Part shown: positions 12,137-23,259 of the stretch, in pieces
Position numbering within the stretch: position 1 is the stretch's first letter
Layout of the letters: each line of letters opens with the position of its first letter
DNA from: Ancylostoma caninum
Lineage: Eukaryota > Nematoda > Chromadorea > Rhabditida > Ancylostomatidae
Length of the DNA stretch: 64,000 bases
Direction of reading: 5' to 3'
Assembly (NCBI GenBank): GCA_037903475.1
Contig: JBAJFG010000019.1
Span: 5,641,001-5,705,000 of the forward strand
Position numbers and translations under genes: made by a program
Notes under the pieces: generated by a model
Seen by the model: only the letters and a program-made list of their open reading frames with translations
Database searches by the model: none
Told to the model about the DNA's origin: nothing

Positions 12137-12290
12137 CAGGGAACTCCAAACGGACACCGACAGGAGTCGGGACCGCGGCGCGGCTCTCTTGGGCAGAGAC
12201 GCAGGCGCTCTGCATGTTGAGCGTCCATGTCTCTGCCCAAGGGAGCCACGCCGCGGTCCCGACCCTTGTCTACGTTCGTTTGGAATTCCC
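12137..12290. mobile_element. Palindromic foldback element (GC-rich hairpin)
   Basis: Almost the whole segment is one hairpin. The left arm starts CAGGGAACTCCAAACGGAC and the right arm, read inward, starts with AGGGAATTCCAAACGAACG. The inner stem is nearly perfect over GTCGGGACCGCGGCG and CTTGGGCAGAGAC, with a ~30-nt loop. TA lies directly outside the left end and TA also follows the right end, compatible with a Tc1/mariner-type TA insertion. It is much more GC-rich than its surroundings. Confidence 0.8.
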
Positions 12291-13380
12291 TATATCTCTA
12301 TGCTTACGAACTCTATATTGGACCGATATGGGGGACCCCTGTCTTCAGTCCCCACAAAATGATGACCATAAAAATACTCGAGAGTGTATAGAATGAATTT
12401 GTTGGGTAACTAATGAAGAGGGCATCCTTCACAAGATCAGATCCCATGTACATAGCTGAGTCAGGAAGGAAAAAAATTGGTCTTCCACCCTTCGCTTCTA
12501 ATTTCGAAACGGCTGGTGTATGTTTGTCCACCAAACGGTATTTTTTGCCTTATCTAATATATTTTCGCAATCCATAAGATCGCCTACCCCATCTGTTCTG
12601 GGCGCGTTTGTTTTCACTTTATCTAATTTGTTTTCGCGTGCGATACATTTTTCGAATAATATGGAACCATATATGAGCGGAAAATGCCGCGTTAAATCTG
12701 GAAGGAGCAAGGGCTCCAGTTTGATTTACAAAAGGTTGTGCGTCAATGTTTTACAGCTCCATAAATTATTGACTTAGTAGTGGCGCAGTTGCTGCTGTAA
12801 AAGAAAGCGATTTAGAGGAGAAACACCTGCTGCAATCGACAGCGTGGGAACAAGTGTTTTTGCATCTATTTTTTGCTGGAAAGTAGTGAAAAACTACACT
12901 AGAGTGAGCTCTCTCGCAGGCGTCACATCACAATTTGTAACGTGACACTCTGGTTGTCTGCACATCCTCACATCTCATCGTTCTCACCTACTATCGATCC
13001 TCGGACCTGTTGAAACAGTTATATTTGTAGTGTGCCACATGCGAACGGGTCTGCTCTACTGAAGTCTTTTGCGTGCTAGTTGATCAAAAGCATGATTTCT
13101 TTCTTGAAATATTACCGCAGTGGCTGGGGGGGGGGGGTGGAAGAATTATAAGTTGCATAAGTGAGGAGAGCTCTTTATTATAAGATAGGAAGATGAAATC
13201 AGATCACAACTAACAGGTTTATAATTGTCGTGAAAGCGTAATTATCTAATTCTCTATTCAACAATATAACATGATTCATTTGATTATTTATTTACTTGGT
13301 TATTCATCGATTCATTTACTTATTTATGTAACGTTCACGTTCCAAGGAAAAAGGTGCACACACGCAAGGATTGAGTTGCT
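12291..13380. other. Intergenic, weak minus-strand frames only
   Basis: Two minus-strand frames (12710-12498 and 12534-12313) overlap in different registers and contain plausible-looking stretches such as DGVGDLMDCENILDKAKN and FLPDSAMYMGSDLVKDALF. No acceptor or donor links them in phase, so I do not call a gene. ATTT-rich sequence lies at 13283-13335. Confidence 0.4.
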
Positions 13381-13383
13381 GCA

Positions 13384-13750
13384 TGATAATGTAGCTAGCC
13401 GACATCTTCTCGAACTCACGATGAATGACACCTTTTTGATAGTAGCCGATGAAGTAGTCCTAAAGAATAGGTTCTCAGTGATTTGTATGATGTTACCTCT
13501 TGTGGAAAATTATGTTGAACTTCTAAATGAAATCGTAAAAATCGTCTAGAGAATTATCCTCTTTTCATGTCTTCCTCGCTATCCATGAAAAATGCAGCTT
13601 GCCGGCATCTTTTAGAGGTCTTATCAAATGATTTTTACGCTTTGTGGTTGAGATTGGTGAAAAAGTCCTGAAAAGTAGTCTCTCGAACGATTTATATGAT
13701 GTTGCCTGTATTGGAAAATTATGTCGTAATCTAAACGAACAAAAGAAAAT
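13384..13750 (+). repeat. Diverged tandem duplication, two ~155-bp copies
   Basis: Copy 1 (about 13389-13535) and copy 2 (about 13593-13745) share long blocks: AGC..GCC.RCATCTT.T, then ATGATGTT.CCT, then TGGAAAATTATGT and CTAA.YGAA. The first copy is open as RHLLELTMND...MMLPLVENYVELL. The second gives RHLLEVLSNDFY and YMMLPVLENYV, but with stops in that frame. The blocks match at the protein level (RHLLE, MMLP, ENYV), so this may be a decayed exon duplication. I do not recognise the protein. Confidence 0.6.
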
Positions 13751-13759
13751 GATCCTCAC

Positions 13760-16700
13760 CGGCATGAGGATAATTCCACCAATCGGTGACAGCAATCATT
13801 GTTTAGTCGCTCGTGTTTTGTTTTCGTGACATTCTGAGGTCTCTTGGGGATTTGCATGAGTAATGCTTTATGGATCGTTTTCAGAGGAAATTACACTCAC
13901 TTGCCTTAGAGCACTTGAACTTCTCCATGGCGTGCCCACTGCTCTGCTCCCTCACTTCTGTTTGCTTCCAGAATTGGTACAAAGTGTCATAGAAATGCTC
14001 TACTTTTTTTTACACCTTTAGGGTCTAGTGTAGATTGTTTCCATGTGTGTATATGCTCTAGCTGAAGGTGGTTAATCATCGCCGACTTCTTTATTTCCTT
14101 TTTTCTCTTCTACATTGAGCAAACTCCACAAAGAAGAAGATGCCTCAGCTGGATACATAGTATTTGTACTCGGAAACGGCCACCGACTGACACCGCTTCG
14201 TCGTCAGCCGTAACAACTGTCTCCTCGGGAGTGATGCGGCAAATTCCACGCGCGTCATCGAGGTATCTTTAGGTTATAGATCTCTCTCAACCGCATATCA
14301 CACCATTCTCACAAAAGCTGTTCAACTGCCGTATGGCTGAGTTAACAATCTCATCTAGAGCCGCTTATTACAAGTTCTATGCCACTTGCTGACGTGAAAT
14401 GCATTAGCCTTTTTCTCGTAATGTTGAATGCAGGAACAATAACGCTATTTTCATCTCATTCCGCCGTCCAGCCTTCTCACTCCAGGATCTCAGTTCCACT
14501 GATCTTACTTCTTGCTCTTGGAATTCTTCTTGAATCTTGGAACGTTATACTTCTTGCGGTAGCAGCCGTAAAATCCGAAAATTACTGCGATGTTTAGGAG
14601 ATTTTCCGAGGACTTCTATGAGAGTGGGTCATTTTGGGGAATAGAAAAAGTTTGGGAATTTTGCGCGATATTTACGTGTGTATCTCAGTGCTTTCCAAAC
14701 ATTTTGAAGCATTTGGTGAGAGTCTATAAAATTTGAAAAAATTCCGTTTGCGTGCAGAAGAAGAACAATACAAGAGACTCATAGTTCCCCCCCCCCCCCT
14801 GCCCCAAAAAAATCACTCACTATCGAAAACATCATGGGGAATCTTCAAAATACCTGAGAATATTTCAGATCCTACGGCTGGCTGTGACTGTAAATAATGC
14901 TTATTTCTTCTGGAAAGTGATTCACTTATTTCGTTCTATGAAATTTCCAATCTTTGCATGCTACTCATCAATCAGAGCAATGTGAAAGTGTTTGGCCAAC
15001 GCTCGAAAAATGGAAATTGGAAGAGCAAAAACGGTCTCAATGCGTTGCGGACCCAGCACATTTTTGCATGCCGGGCCTGAGTGGCCAAGAGTATTTTTTC
15101 AATAATTCACCATTCGAACCAATTGACCACAGACGAACGTTTTGTGGACATGAAGACCATATTTTGCGCTATGCAGCATTTGCATCACGTACGCACATAG
15201 GTGCGAAAGGGAGTGATGCACCATGTGCGCCACAATGTCCTCGATGTGTCAATTTGAAGCGTTATTCCACACGAACATTTGCTGAAAACCCTTCTCATCC
15301 TTAATTTCGGGAATTCATCTGTTTACTACCGTTAAATCACATCTTCATGTGATTTATTACTTTCATCTCGCGCTAAATGTGTAAAGCAGATGTGGTTTTT
15401 GGTTTTAGAGGAACAGATGATAGCAGTATCAGATATCACTTGGGCGGAGAAGTACGTGTAGGCATGTCCGAGAGTGCATGCCATTGCCGGTTGCACTACA
15501 GCGGAGAAAGACGTATCCTTGTTTTCTTCAAGCTTATGTTGTTCCATGGCAGTTTTACTCCAGACCATTTCGGCATAATTTATTCGCTAGCCCCGTCGTT
15601 GTGCATAGTTTGCTCAAAAGTGCAAAATGAAAACATCCTGAAATGTCATATTGCTGAAGGCATGCGGTTTTACAACAGAATCTTACGCAGCTTAGGGCTG
15701 ACGTCAAGCTTCTTTGAAGAGTTTGAGCTTTCACTACAAAGTGATGTGACGATTATAGTTAGTTCATCATTTTTGGAGCTTTTTTATGCCCTAGGTTTTT
15801 TTTACCTCTTTCTAATTGTTTTTTCAGGGATTCGTCCAGTAATTTCTTCTGGCCTTTATGGTGCTTGTCTACAATTTAAAAGTGGTTGATTTGCGAAATT
15901 AATGGAATAACAACCCGTCATTTGTTCATTTTCAAAAAAAAAAACTCTGTTGACCAGCTCTTCTTGAAACTGATCGGTAATCTTAAATGTACTACGTCAA
16001 AGACTATCAGAACACTAACTCCAGGAAGAAAATAAAGAACCAAAAAGATGTTAGATAGAGCGTGTTGAGTTTTTAGGGGGCAAGGCCGAAAAATGCAAAT
16101 GTTTTCTTGGATCATAACATTTCTTTTTCATTACCATTCCAGGGATTCATTTGTATTCCATCGATTAAAATTCAATTCCATTCATTAAATTGACGAAATC
16201 CAGAGATCATCCAAACCTTCACTCACCTGACAGTGAAGGTTCATAAATCATATCCAATCGGATCTCACGTGTAGTGAGCGGCTTTTTTCACTGATCAGTC
16301 TAGAGATCGCCCGAGTGACTGCAGCAGCTGCCGCGGTGATCGGCCATTTTTCCAGCCGCGGTGTTTTGGGGGAGCTTTTTTTGTGATTAAGATATCATGC
16401 CACTATTTCCCATCGTTTTCGTTATTGTTATGCTGAGAACGGGTGCAGGGGAACTCTTACCTATCAATCATTGGGCTTTTGTTTAGTTCAACCTGTCAAA
16501 TGCTGAAGAGGGATGATGTACGAGGTTGTCTCGTCACATTTCTCTTTCTCTAGAATAACTATGTATGGTTTTAGCGCAGATAATGAGTTCTCCACTCTGA
16601 TACTAAGCCTACCCATCTTTTATAAACAACAGTCATACAGATATTTTTCATGAAGAACAACCCGCTCGTTAAATAAAGTATCCTCCCTCGCTACTTAAAA

Positions 16701-17537
16701 ACAACCAAAGGCAAAACAACAACAGCTCAGCGATGCAATAACCCCCTTCATTTTGTCTTTGTTTGCTTGCATCGCTAAACTTACTGGAATTCCAATGAAA
16801 ACTCGCTCTCGAAGAGGTAAACGCCTATGACAAGAAGTTGTGCCAGGGAAAGCCTATCATTCGTTGAAGTTGGTCAACAACGGCTTGTCTTTGGATTTGA
16901 ATAGTTGGATTGGGGGGGGGTAAAGTTCCAATGAGTTTGCCCCATTTTGAGGATAAGAAAAAATTAAAGATTGCGAAAGATGTCCACTGTTCTTGTTCAA
17001 CCTTTATAACAGGGAAGGATGTTTGTAAACAACTCTAGGGCAGATGTGGTGTCACGGTGGTCTGCGGAGGGGCCAAATTTTTTAAAACTTGCTCCACAGA
17101 ACAGCTAAAAATTCTGTCACAGTTTGGTTCAGTCATCAGTAATAACGCCAGAAGGCAGCTGGGTTATTATGCCAAGCATGATCTATTCTAGTCTCACCCT
17201 TTGACCCTTTTTTGTCCCCAGCTGTTCCCTTGAGAGATGTCAAGATGGAACGTTTGCATATGCACGTAATCACACATCATTTTCCTCGTTTCCTATTGCC
17301 TCCACTTTCTTTTCGAGTTTTCCCCTCATTTATCTGTGTCAATGCTTATAACGTGGCCTGCAGCGGGCACCAAAAAATGTGAAGGGTTCAGTGAACCCAT
17401 TAATCTATTCCCTAACTCATAATAGCATAATAATGCTGGCTATACATATTAATGTTCATGCAGTCGAATTACAAAATTAGACATGAATTGCAGTTAGCGG
17501 TCGTTGCTGAAAAATAAAACGATTTCCCAACGAAAAT
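13760..17537. other. Intergenic, no supported gene
   Basis: Two longer plus-strand frames (14954-15304, 117 codons, no ATG at its start; 15377-15889, 170 codons) have no recognised domain and no splice-consistent neighbours. A homopolymer C run lies at about 14787-14799 and a perfect 10-bp stem AACCTTCACT / AGTGAAGGTT at about 16214-16243. Confidence 0.45.
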
Positions 17538-17603
17538 TATTCCGTGTTCGTTGGTAAACTTGTTAGCCGAACACGAGGTTAGTAATACTTTTTATTGGCC
17601 AAC

Positions 17604-17628
17604 GTTTCGGCGGCTTCGCCTTCTTCAG
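17604..17628 (-). ncRNA. Hammerhead-ribozyme-like core in PLE pLTR, copy 1
   Basis: Minus strand reads CTGAAGAAGGCGAAGCCGCC then GAAAC. CTGANGA and GAAA separated by a GGC/GCC stem is the conserved core of hammerhead ribozymes, which are known in Penelope-like pLTRs. One extra A lies between CTGAAGA and the stem, so cleavage activity is doubtful. Confidence 0.45.
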
Positions 17629-17729
17629 GGCCTGAAAGGATCAAACGATGTATGAGAGTAGCAGCACAAACGCCTCTTCAGTCAAACATTAGATCGAGGC
17701 CATGTTAGTAATACTTTTTATTGGCCAAC

Positions 17730-17754
17730 GTTTCGGCGGCTTCGCCTTCTTCAG
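17730..17754 (-). ncRNA. Hammerhead-ribozyme-like core in PLE pLTR, copy 2
   Basis: Same core as 17604-17628 in the second direct pLTR copy of the same insertion, with identical CTGAAGAAGGC...GCCGAAAC words. Confidence 0.45.
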
Positions 17755-17851
17755 GGCTTCTTACTAACCTCGTGTTCGGCTAACAAGTTTACCAACTGAC
17801 TATTATGCCGAGGTTCAATGACGACCGGACTTGGGAACCTATTCCGTGTTC

Positions 17852-20800
17852 TTCTCCCTCAGTTCTCTTTGGAGGCATGTGGCCTTGATTCAAGTGAAAT
17901 TAAAATGAGAGACAAACTCCGGGATTTGTCCAAGATTTGTGCTCCTACGGATGTCGCCGTTGGCGGGCTTGCTTTGTGATTTTTTTCGCGATTATTACCA
18001 CAGTTCCCATAGTTTCCATACAAAGCACGGATTATGTTATCTTCTTCGATGTGCACATAGTGGGTGTTAGAGATATATGAAATGTACTCTTTGAGATAAA
18101 TAGCAAATGAAGGGTGATGATCAGATGGGCGAAACAAGCAGCAGCACGCTGTCACTTTGTTATAAGGGTTTTAAATAGTGAAGAATGAATTTGCCCCTGC
18201 TCCACAGCGTTGTTCCACAATCTAGGAGTTGTTTCGGATTCTTGCATGTCGAAGCGGCCTTATGGTGCCAAATGAGGATGGTAGAGTGACGGACAGAGCG
18301 CTGTATCATAGCGGAAACCTACTGTTTCCAATGAAATACAAACGAGTACATTTCAAGAATGGGAAAAATACAGAAATTAGAAGGAGGTTGTTACTTTTGA
18401 ATTTCCGTAAGATCCACGAAAGGAGCATTGCGAGCAAACATCAGACCCATGCCACAATTTCGACAGTAAACATCCAACAATCAGAAGTTCTGCAGGGAAA
18501 AAAGTTTAGATCAGGGAAACAACGATATTCATGCCAGTTCATGGTTATCCATCATTCTGGAAGGTTTCTTTGGACTAGAGTAGCCCAACCAGAGAGTAAA
18601 AAATATTAACTGTATAATGCAAGCTTTTGCACTCAACCTTCAAAAAAAGCCAATATTGGAAATAGTCACTGTTTTATTGTTGGCGTCCAACTTTTCAACG
18701 TTGGCCTTCACTTTCCTTGTATTGCTTTCAGTTTTTTGATCATGGAACCCATCTATGTAGCCAATAAATTGTATCAGTAAGTTCGATGTTGTAACACTAC
18801 TACTCGACAAATGTTCGGCTGTTAGTTAATGTCCGACAAGCTCTGGCAACTGCTTATCAAATTCCTGGAGGCATGCACAAACATCAGACCCATGACTCCC
18901 AAGCGGCACTTACCTGCGTCAAGCGTTATTCTTGTCATAGTATTCAGTGAGAGATGTAGTGAAAACAGTGGGAAATGTTGTTGGCTTTATGACTCCCTCC
19001 CCCTCACGATAAAATGCTGTGTTCCAGTCAAAATAACTGGAAAGTGACTGGTAATGGATGAGATGCTTGCTTGGATTTACCCAAATCACCGGAAGTCACC
19101 AGAGACCCACGTTTTGCAAGTTTGTGAGCTCTTTTCCTGACACTTTGACATTGGCCAACGCATTTCTGTGAAATGTTCGGTCTCAAAGAAATACTTCCTC
19201 CCTCTCAAACGTGTATTTGAATGAATGGACTCGTTTTCGAACAACTAAGTAGACTCAATTACTTCGTTTTGTTTGGTCTTAACTATAGCCTAATTCCATT
19301 TAAGTATGAAGCTCTACATTTGCTACCAAATCGACGCTGCACTTTTGATATGCTAGAGAATATCACCCAACAATAAGCCATGTCAAGTATTGCTGCGACA
19401 GCGGCAATCAGGTGAGGCTTAACTTCAAGCCTTAATATGGCCCTCATATTATTTCCATCATTAATTAGAAGCAGTCATATTTCTGTCGAAAGAGTCACAA
19501 GAATTACTTCCGATTGATCGTTCAATGTAATCGGCTTACTAGTCATCCACTGTTGCCTTGTATCCGTTTCTCCTATCGATGTGAATGTTTATAGGTCTGC
19601 CTCAGTTTTTTTTCCTGTTCTGGATGTTGCTGTCCTTTATAGAAATGACAATGACATCAATGGTCAAGGATCTTCTTCCGATCTTCCTATTGGTCGAGGA
19701 TTCTTCCGATCCTCCTACTTCCTACCATAACGTCTCTGAGAAAAAAATGGTGATATGACAAGCGCGCATCTTGTGATACCTACATTTCTGATTTCCAACT
19801 AGAGATTCTCGCTTGCGTTCAAAAAAGGAAGAAAGAAGTGAATTCTATCTTGCATGATTCGATCAACATTATTTTATGCGGAAAAATCCTAGTTTTTGCT
19901 TAGAGCTTTTTTGGAATTTCAGTTTTCCCTAATCTTCCAAATTATTATTTTTTCTATTTCCAACGATGTGATGACAGGAACAAAATCCCAGCTAAGATCC
20001 CTCTGACATGGTCCACAATGTTGATTCTGAGGAGGTTGGAGGAAAGGATGCGGTAGAGGTGGGGAGGGGGGGGGGGGGATCGCTGAGCAGTCTCACTTTC
20101 CTATTTAACCCTTTGCCAGCTCTGGAAACAATGACCAGTAACTGCTCACTCATTTTCCGAAGTTTCAAAACTGAGCAGGCTCGGAATCTTCGCTGCTGGT
20201 TTTCGTGAGCGCGATGAAGACGGGACGTCAGCATTGCTGCAGGAAATCGCTACGAGTTGGTGCAGACTAAATATAGAGCACGCATATAAATGCACTTCCA
20301 GAACGCATGTTTTCGCTTCATGAGCATGAGCATATAAAATATGTTGTCCCTTAGATAGCCTATAAACTATGGACAGACAGGCTCTTTTCAGCCGCTCACT
20401 AATGGGTGGACATGGCAAAAATATGTCGAGGTATAGCTTATGTAGTGAAAGCGGTGTTATGAAGAAGAGGGGTCCAGCAAACATTGACACAAAGCCTCTA
20501 ATTTCTTGTAATGAAACTCATAAAACTGTTGCAATCGGTCCGTAATGACAAGGAAATTGAAAACTCAAGCCTCTGTTGAGAAAGGCCAAGCCAAAACCAA
20601 ACGCTCCCTCTCCATCCTCATTTCATTCGCTTTCTTCTCCTTCATCTGTTCGCTCAAAAGCTGTCCTGGACAGTGGAAATTTAAAGCTTCTTTCAGTGGA
20701 TGGGTTTAGGACGTCAAAAGGGAAGACACAGTGCAATTTCTCATATATTATCCCCTTGCACTTCTGTGTCTGGAGACGTTTTCCTCGAATGAGAAAGAGG

Positions 20801-21165
20801 TTGGAGTTGAAGTTTACATAATGTTGTGCCAGCGCCACTGGAACAACGATTCTGCACTTTCGTGCAAGGGCCAAATGTGAATGCTTCTCGCTTACGAGCT
20901 TTCTGTCCATTGCTGTCTCAGTGATCCTGTTCTGACGCTCGTTTCATGCAGAATGGAATGAGTGTGAACCCTCCTATCTTTTTACTCCTTCTTTCATCCT
21001 GTACGTACTACAAATTGACGATTATTTTAAAAAAAATTCCATATTCTTCTATCATTAGAGATCCACTCTTCCGGTGTTTCCTCCACTCTGGAGATTTTTG
21101 AACCCTTCTATCATTTTTTTTCGACCCATGTTCATCTTCATCCTATCAGTTTTTATTAATTTACT
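17852..21165. other. Intergenic, no supported gene
   Basis: Scattered frames up to 126 codons (18229-18609 has no ATG at its start) without motifs or splice-consistent structure. A G homopolymer run lies near 20064-20079. Confidence 0.5.
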
Positions 21166-21257
21166 AGACGGTATGCCCGGCTTCGCTCGGGTGTTCTACT
21201 ACCCCGGCTATTTCACACCGATGAGGAAATCTGCTACCACCGGTAAATCTACTGAAA

Positions 21258-21990
21258 ATGTTCATCATTTTGGTGATCAGGATACTGACGGGCCTGAATA
21301 ACCCTTATTTAACCGAAAAATATATTGGCGAAAAATGAAATAGTGAAGTTATTTGGATAATAACGTTATGGAAAAAGCATGCCATATTAGCGATCAGCAT
21401 CTTTGAGAACCTCAGTGAATGCGCTCTTACTCGTCCCTGTGAAGTAGAGGAAAAGGTCACAAAATTGATGAAGAAACTCGATAAAACCAATAACTCGATG
21501 TTCCATGCATAGTGGTTGCCATATGTGTGATCAGCGCATAATTCCAGCAGACATGTACTCACTCTGATCCCTGAGTAGAAGCTTTAAAAAATCGATAAAA
21601 TTAGTAAATCGATATCGTCATTAAAAAGGGTTGTCATATTCGTGTTCAGCACATTCGAAAACCCCAGTCGGCATGCTCCCACCGATCCGCGAGTAAAAGT
21701 TGTGAAAAATCAATAAAATCAATAAACCGATACCGCCATTGAAAGCGGTTGTCATATTCATGTTCAGCATACTTGAAAACCGTAGTGGGCATGTCCTCAC
21801 CGATCCCCGAACAAAAGTTGTAAAAAATCGATAAAATCAATAAATAGATATCGCCATGCAAAACATGATTGTCATGATCGTGTTCAGCGTATTAAAGAAC
21901 CCTAGTAGACATGTCCCCATCGACCCCTGGACGAAAATAGTGAAAAATCGATAAAATCGATATAATCGATAAACCAATCGATAATCCCAG
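21258..21990. repeat. ~120-bp tandem array, about six diverged units
   Basis: Unit marker GTCATATTCGTGTTCAGCA-like sequence recurs at about 21258, 21380, 21517, 21632, 21752 and 21871 (spacing 115-137). Each unit also has an ATGTCCCCACCGATCCC-like block and an AATCGATAAAATCAATAAA block. Similarity between neighbours rises towards the 3' end. Several minus-strand frames read through units, as expected for a period close to 120. Confidence 0.85.
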
Positions 21991-22086
21991 GTGCAAAGTA
22001 GCCTATAACCTCCGCCGGCCCCCGTTGGGCCAGCATGCAAAATTTGGTCCGGATCGGTTCATCCTCCACGATTTCTATAAGGAACA

Positions 22087-22131
22087 TACACACAAACACA
22101 CATATACACAAACACACAAACACACACACAC
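22087..22131. repeat. (CA)n-rich microsatellite
   Basis: ACACACAAACACAC-type sequence forming part of the tail of the element at 21172-22165. Confidence 0.9.
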
Positions 22132-22165
22132 AAACTTTCACTTTTATATATACAGATTTGTTTCT

Positions 22166-23037
22166 TATCAATACAGCACAATTGCTGTGCTTGATGCATG
22201 CAACAGGGTTACTGAAGGAATAGTGAAATTTGAACCACTCTTCCTGCCAGAGCAAGGCCTCCACGACCTCCTGCCTTAACCCACGGATTCAGTTCTCCAA
22301 AGCTGTCTTGGAAGTGTTGGAATCTCTCCATTTCCCGTGGAGGCCTATCCGCAAAATGTCTGCTTGAAGAAACGTGTCATCTGCTTCAATGAGTGAAGGC
22401 ATGACAGGCGACTGAATGGCAGGCCCCGTGCAAAGCTGGTTCATGTGCAACACGTCTTAGCACATCTTTGAACAAACTCTTCTCCACAGAACAATATCCT
22501 AATCTAGATGATAACATTAATTTCAGAATATTACAAGGCCTTATGGTTCAAGAACAGGGCTCTCACTAAGTCTCCTGGTACTTCTTTTCTGAATCGCGCA
22601 GCCCCATGTTCATTCCAACTTCCCCATCCGAGTTCGCTGTAGACTACTGCTTCTTCTAGGCTGGATGTATAACTAAGACGATAAGTAGTGTTGATCTTGA
22701 TATACTCACTCCTCGGATTCCCCCAAGACTAGGATTCATTAAGGGATATAACCAAGCTAGACCAAGTGAGCAAATCACCATCCACCGCTTGCTCCTTCTA
22801 GTTGTACGTGCTCCACTGGATGAACGGTCAAACTGACCACCGTTGTTTTGAGTGGTTAACCTTTGATGAATCTCAGCCCTGGTTGCACTGATTTGTCTTT
22901 AATATTTCAAAACTACTGGCTGCGTAAAAAGAGAAGGTGGAAATTTTAACAGTACTAAACATTTTGGATGCCATCAAGCGAAACAACTCCAATTACGTTA
23001 GAAAATATCACTACGGTTGCCCGGAAAAAGAAAAAAA
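22166..23037. other. Intergenic, possible faint RT-like fragment
   Basis: At about 22735-22800 the plus strand reads GFIKGYNQARPSEQITIHRL, faintly like the region ahead of the reverse-transcriptase palm. It is too short and isolated to call. Nothing else is supported. Confidence 0.35.
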
Positions 23038-23253
23038 TTAGCAGTAGAGCCAGTGGATACTAATCGGAATTTCGCCTTCTCCTCCCGATGTAACTTTAAT
23101 CCTTATAGCGATGAACATAGAGGGATCATAAAGACGCTCTCCTACCACGGGAGATGAGAAGTCCCTTACCGGAATACATTTCTCACCGAAATCATTCCGG
23201 AACTCCACATAACATGACAAACTTTCGATCGCACACCAACGTTCGGGGAACAT
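23038..23253 (-). CDS. Candidate coding exon, unknown protein
   Basis: A 71-codon frame from ATG to TAG with coding-like composition: MFPERWCAIESLSCYVEF, then RDFSSPVVGERLYDPSMF and a hydrophobic end ISIHWLYC. The stop TGA directly precedes the ATG in frame, so the ATG is either a true start or lies just after an acceptor. A GTAAGG donor exists inside, after EKCIP, so the exon may end there. No family is recognised. Confidence 0.3.
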   Translation of the reverse strand: MFPERWCAIESLSCYVEFRNDFGEKCIPVRDFSSPVVGERLYDPSMFIAIRIKVTSGGEGEIPISIHWLYC

Positions 23254-23259
23254 TCATTT

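Larger units (their letters stand above)
17550..17839 (-). mobile_element. Penelope-like element (PLE) pLTR insertion without coding region
   Basis: The 290-bp insertion is flanked by exact 12-bp copies of TATTCCGTGTTC (17538-17549 and 17840-17851). Inside, two direct copies (about 17572-17630 and 17703-17756) of a segment containing TTATTGGCCAACGTTTCGGC and CTTCGCCTTCTTCAGGGC lie in tandem. A 34-bp piece starting TTGGTAAACTTGTTAGCC is present at the left, and its inverse complement ends at 17795. Tandem pLTRs plus a short inverted extension and variable-length target duplications are the known Penelope layout. The same words recur downstream of the PLE endonuclease fossil at 40858-40920, linking the two. 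No coding sequence remains here. Confidence 0.85.
21172..22165 (+). mobile_element. RTE/SINE-like retroelement with internal tandem array
   Basis: Begins near CTAGACGGTATGCCCGGC followed by TTCGCTCGGGTG and ends with a CA-rich stretch, then ACTTTCACTTTTATATATAC. A GCCCGGCTTCGCTCGGG head with a (CA)n-ACTTTC-TATATA tail resembles retroelement remnants seen in many invertebrate genomes; this is from memory of the pattern, and the exact family is not established. No reverse transcriptase is encoded. The middle is the ~120-bp tandem array described separately. Confidence 0.5.

Noticed and set aside
14954..15304. 117-codon plus-strand frame with several cysteines
   Set aside because: It has no ATG or acceptor at its start and no in-phase donor; composition alone is not enough.
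15377..15889. 170-codon plus-strand frame
   Set aside because: No recognisable domain, no splice-consistent neighbours, and a T-rich hydrophobic end consistent with chance. It could still be a species-specific gene.
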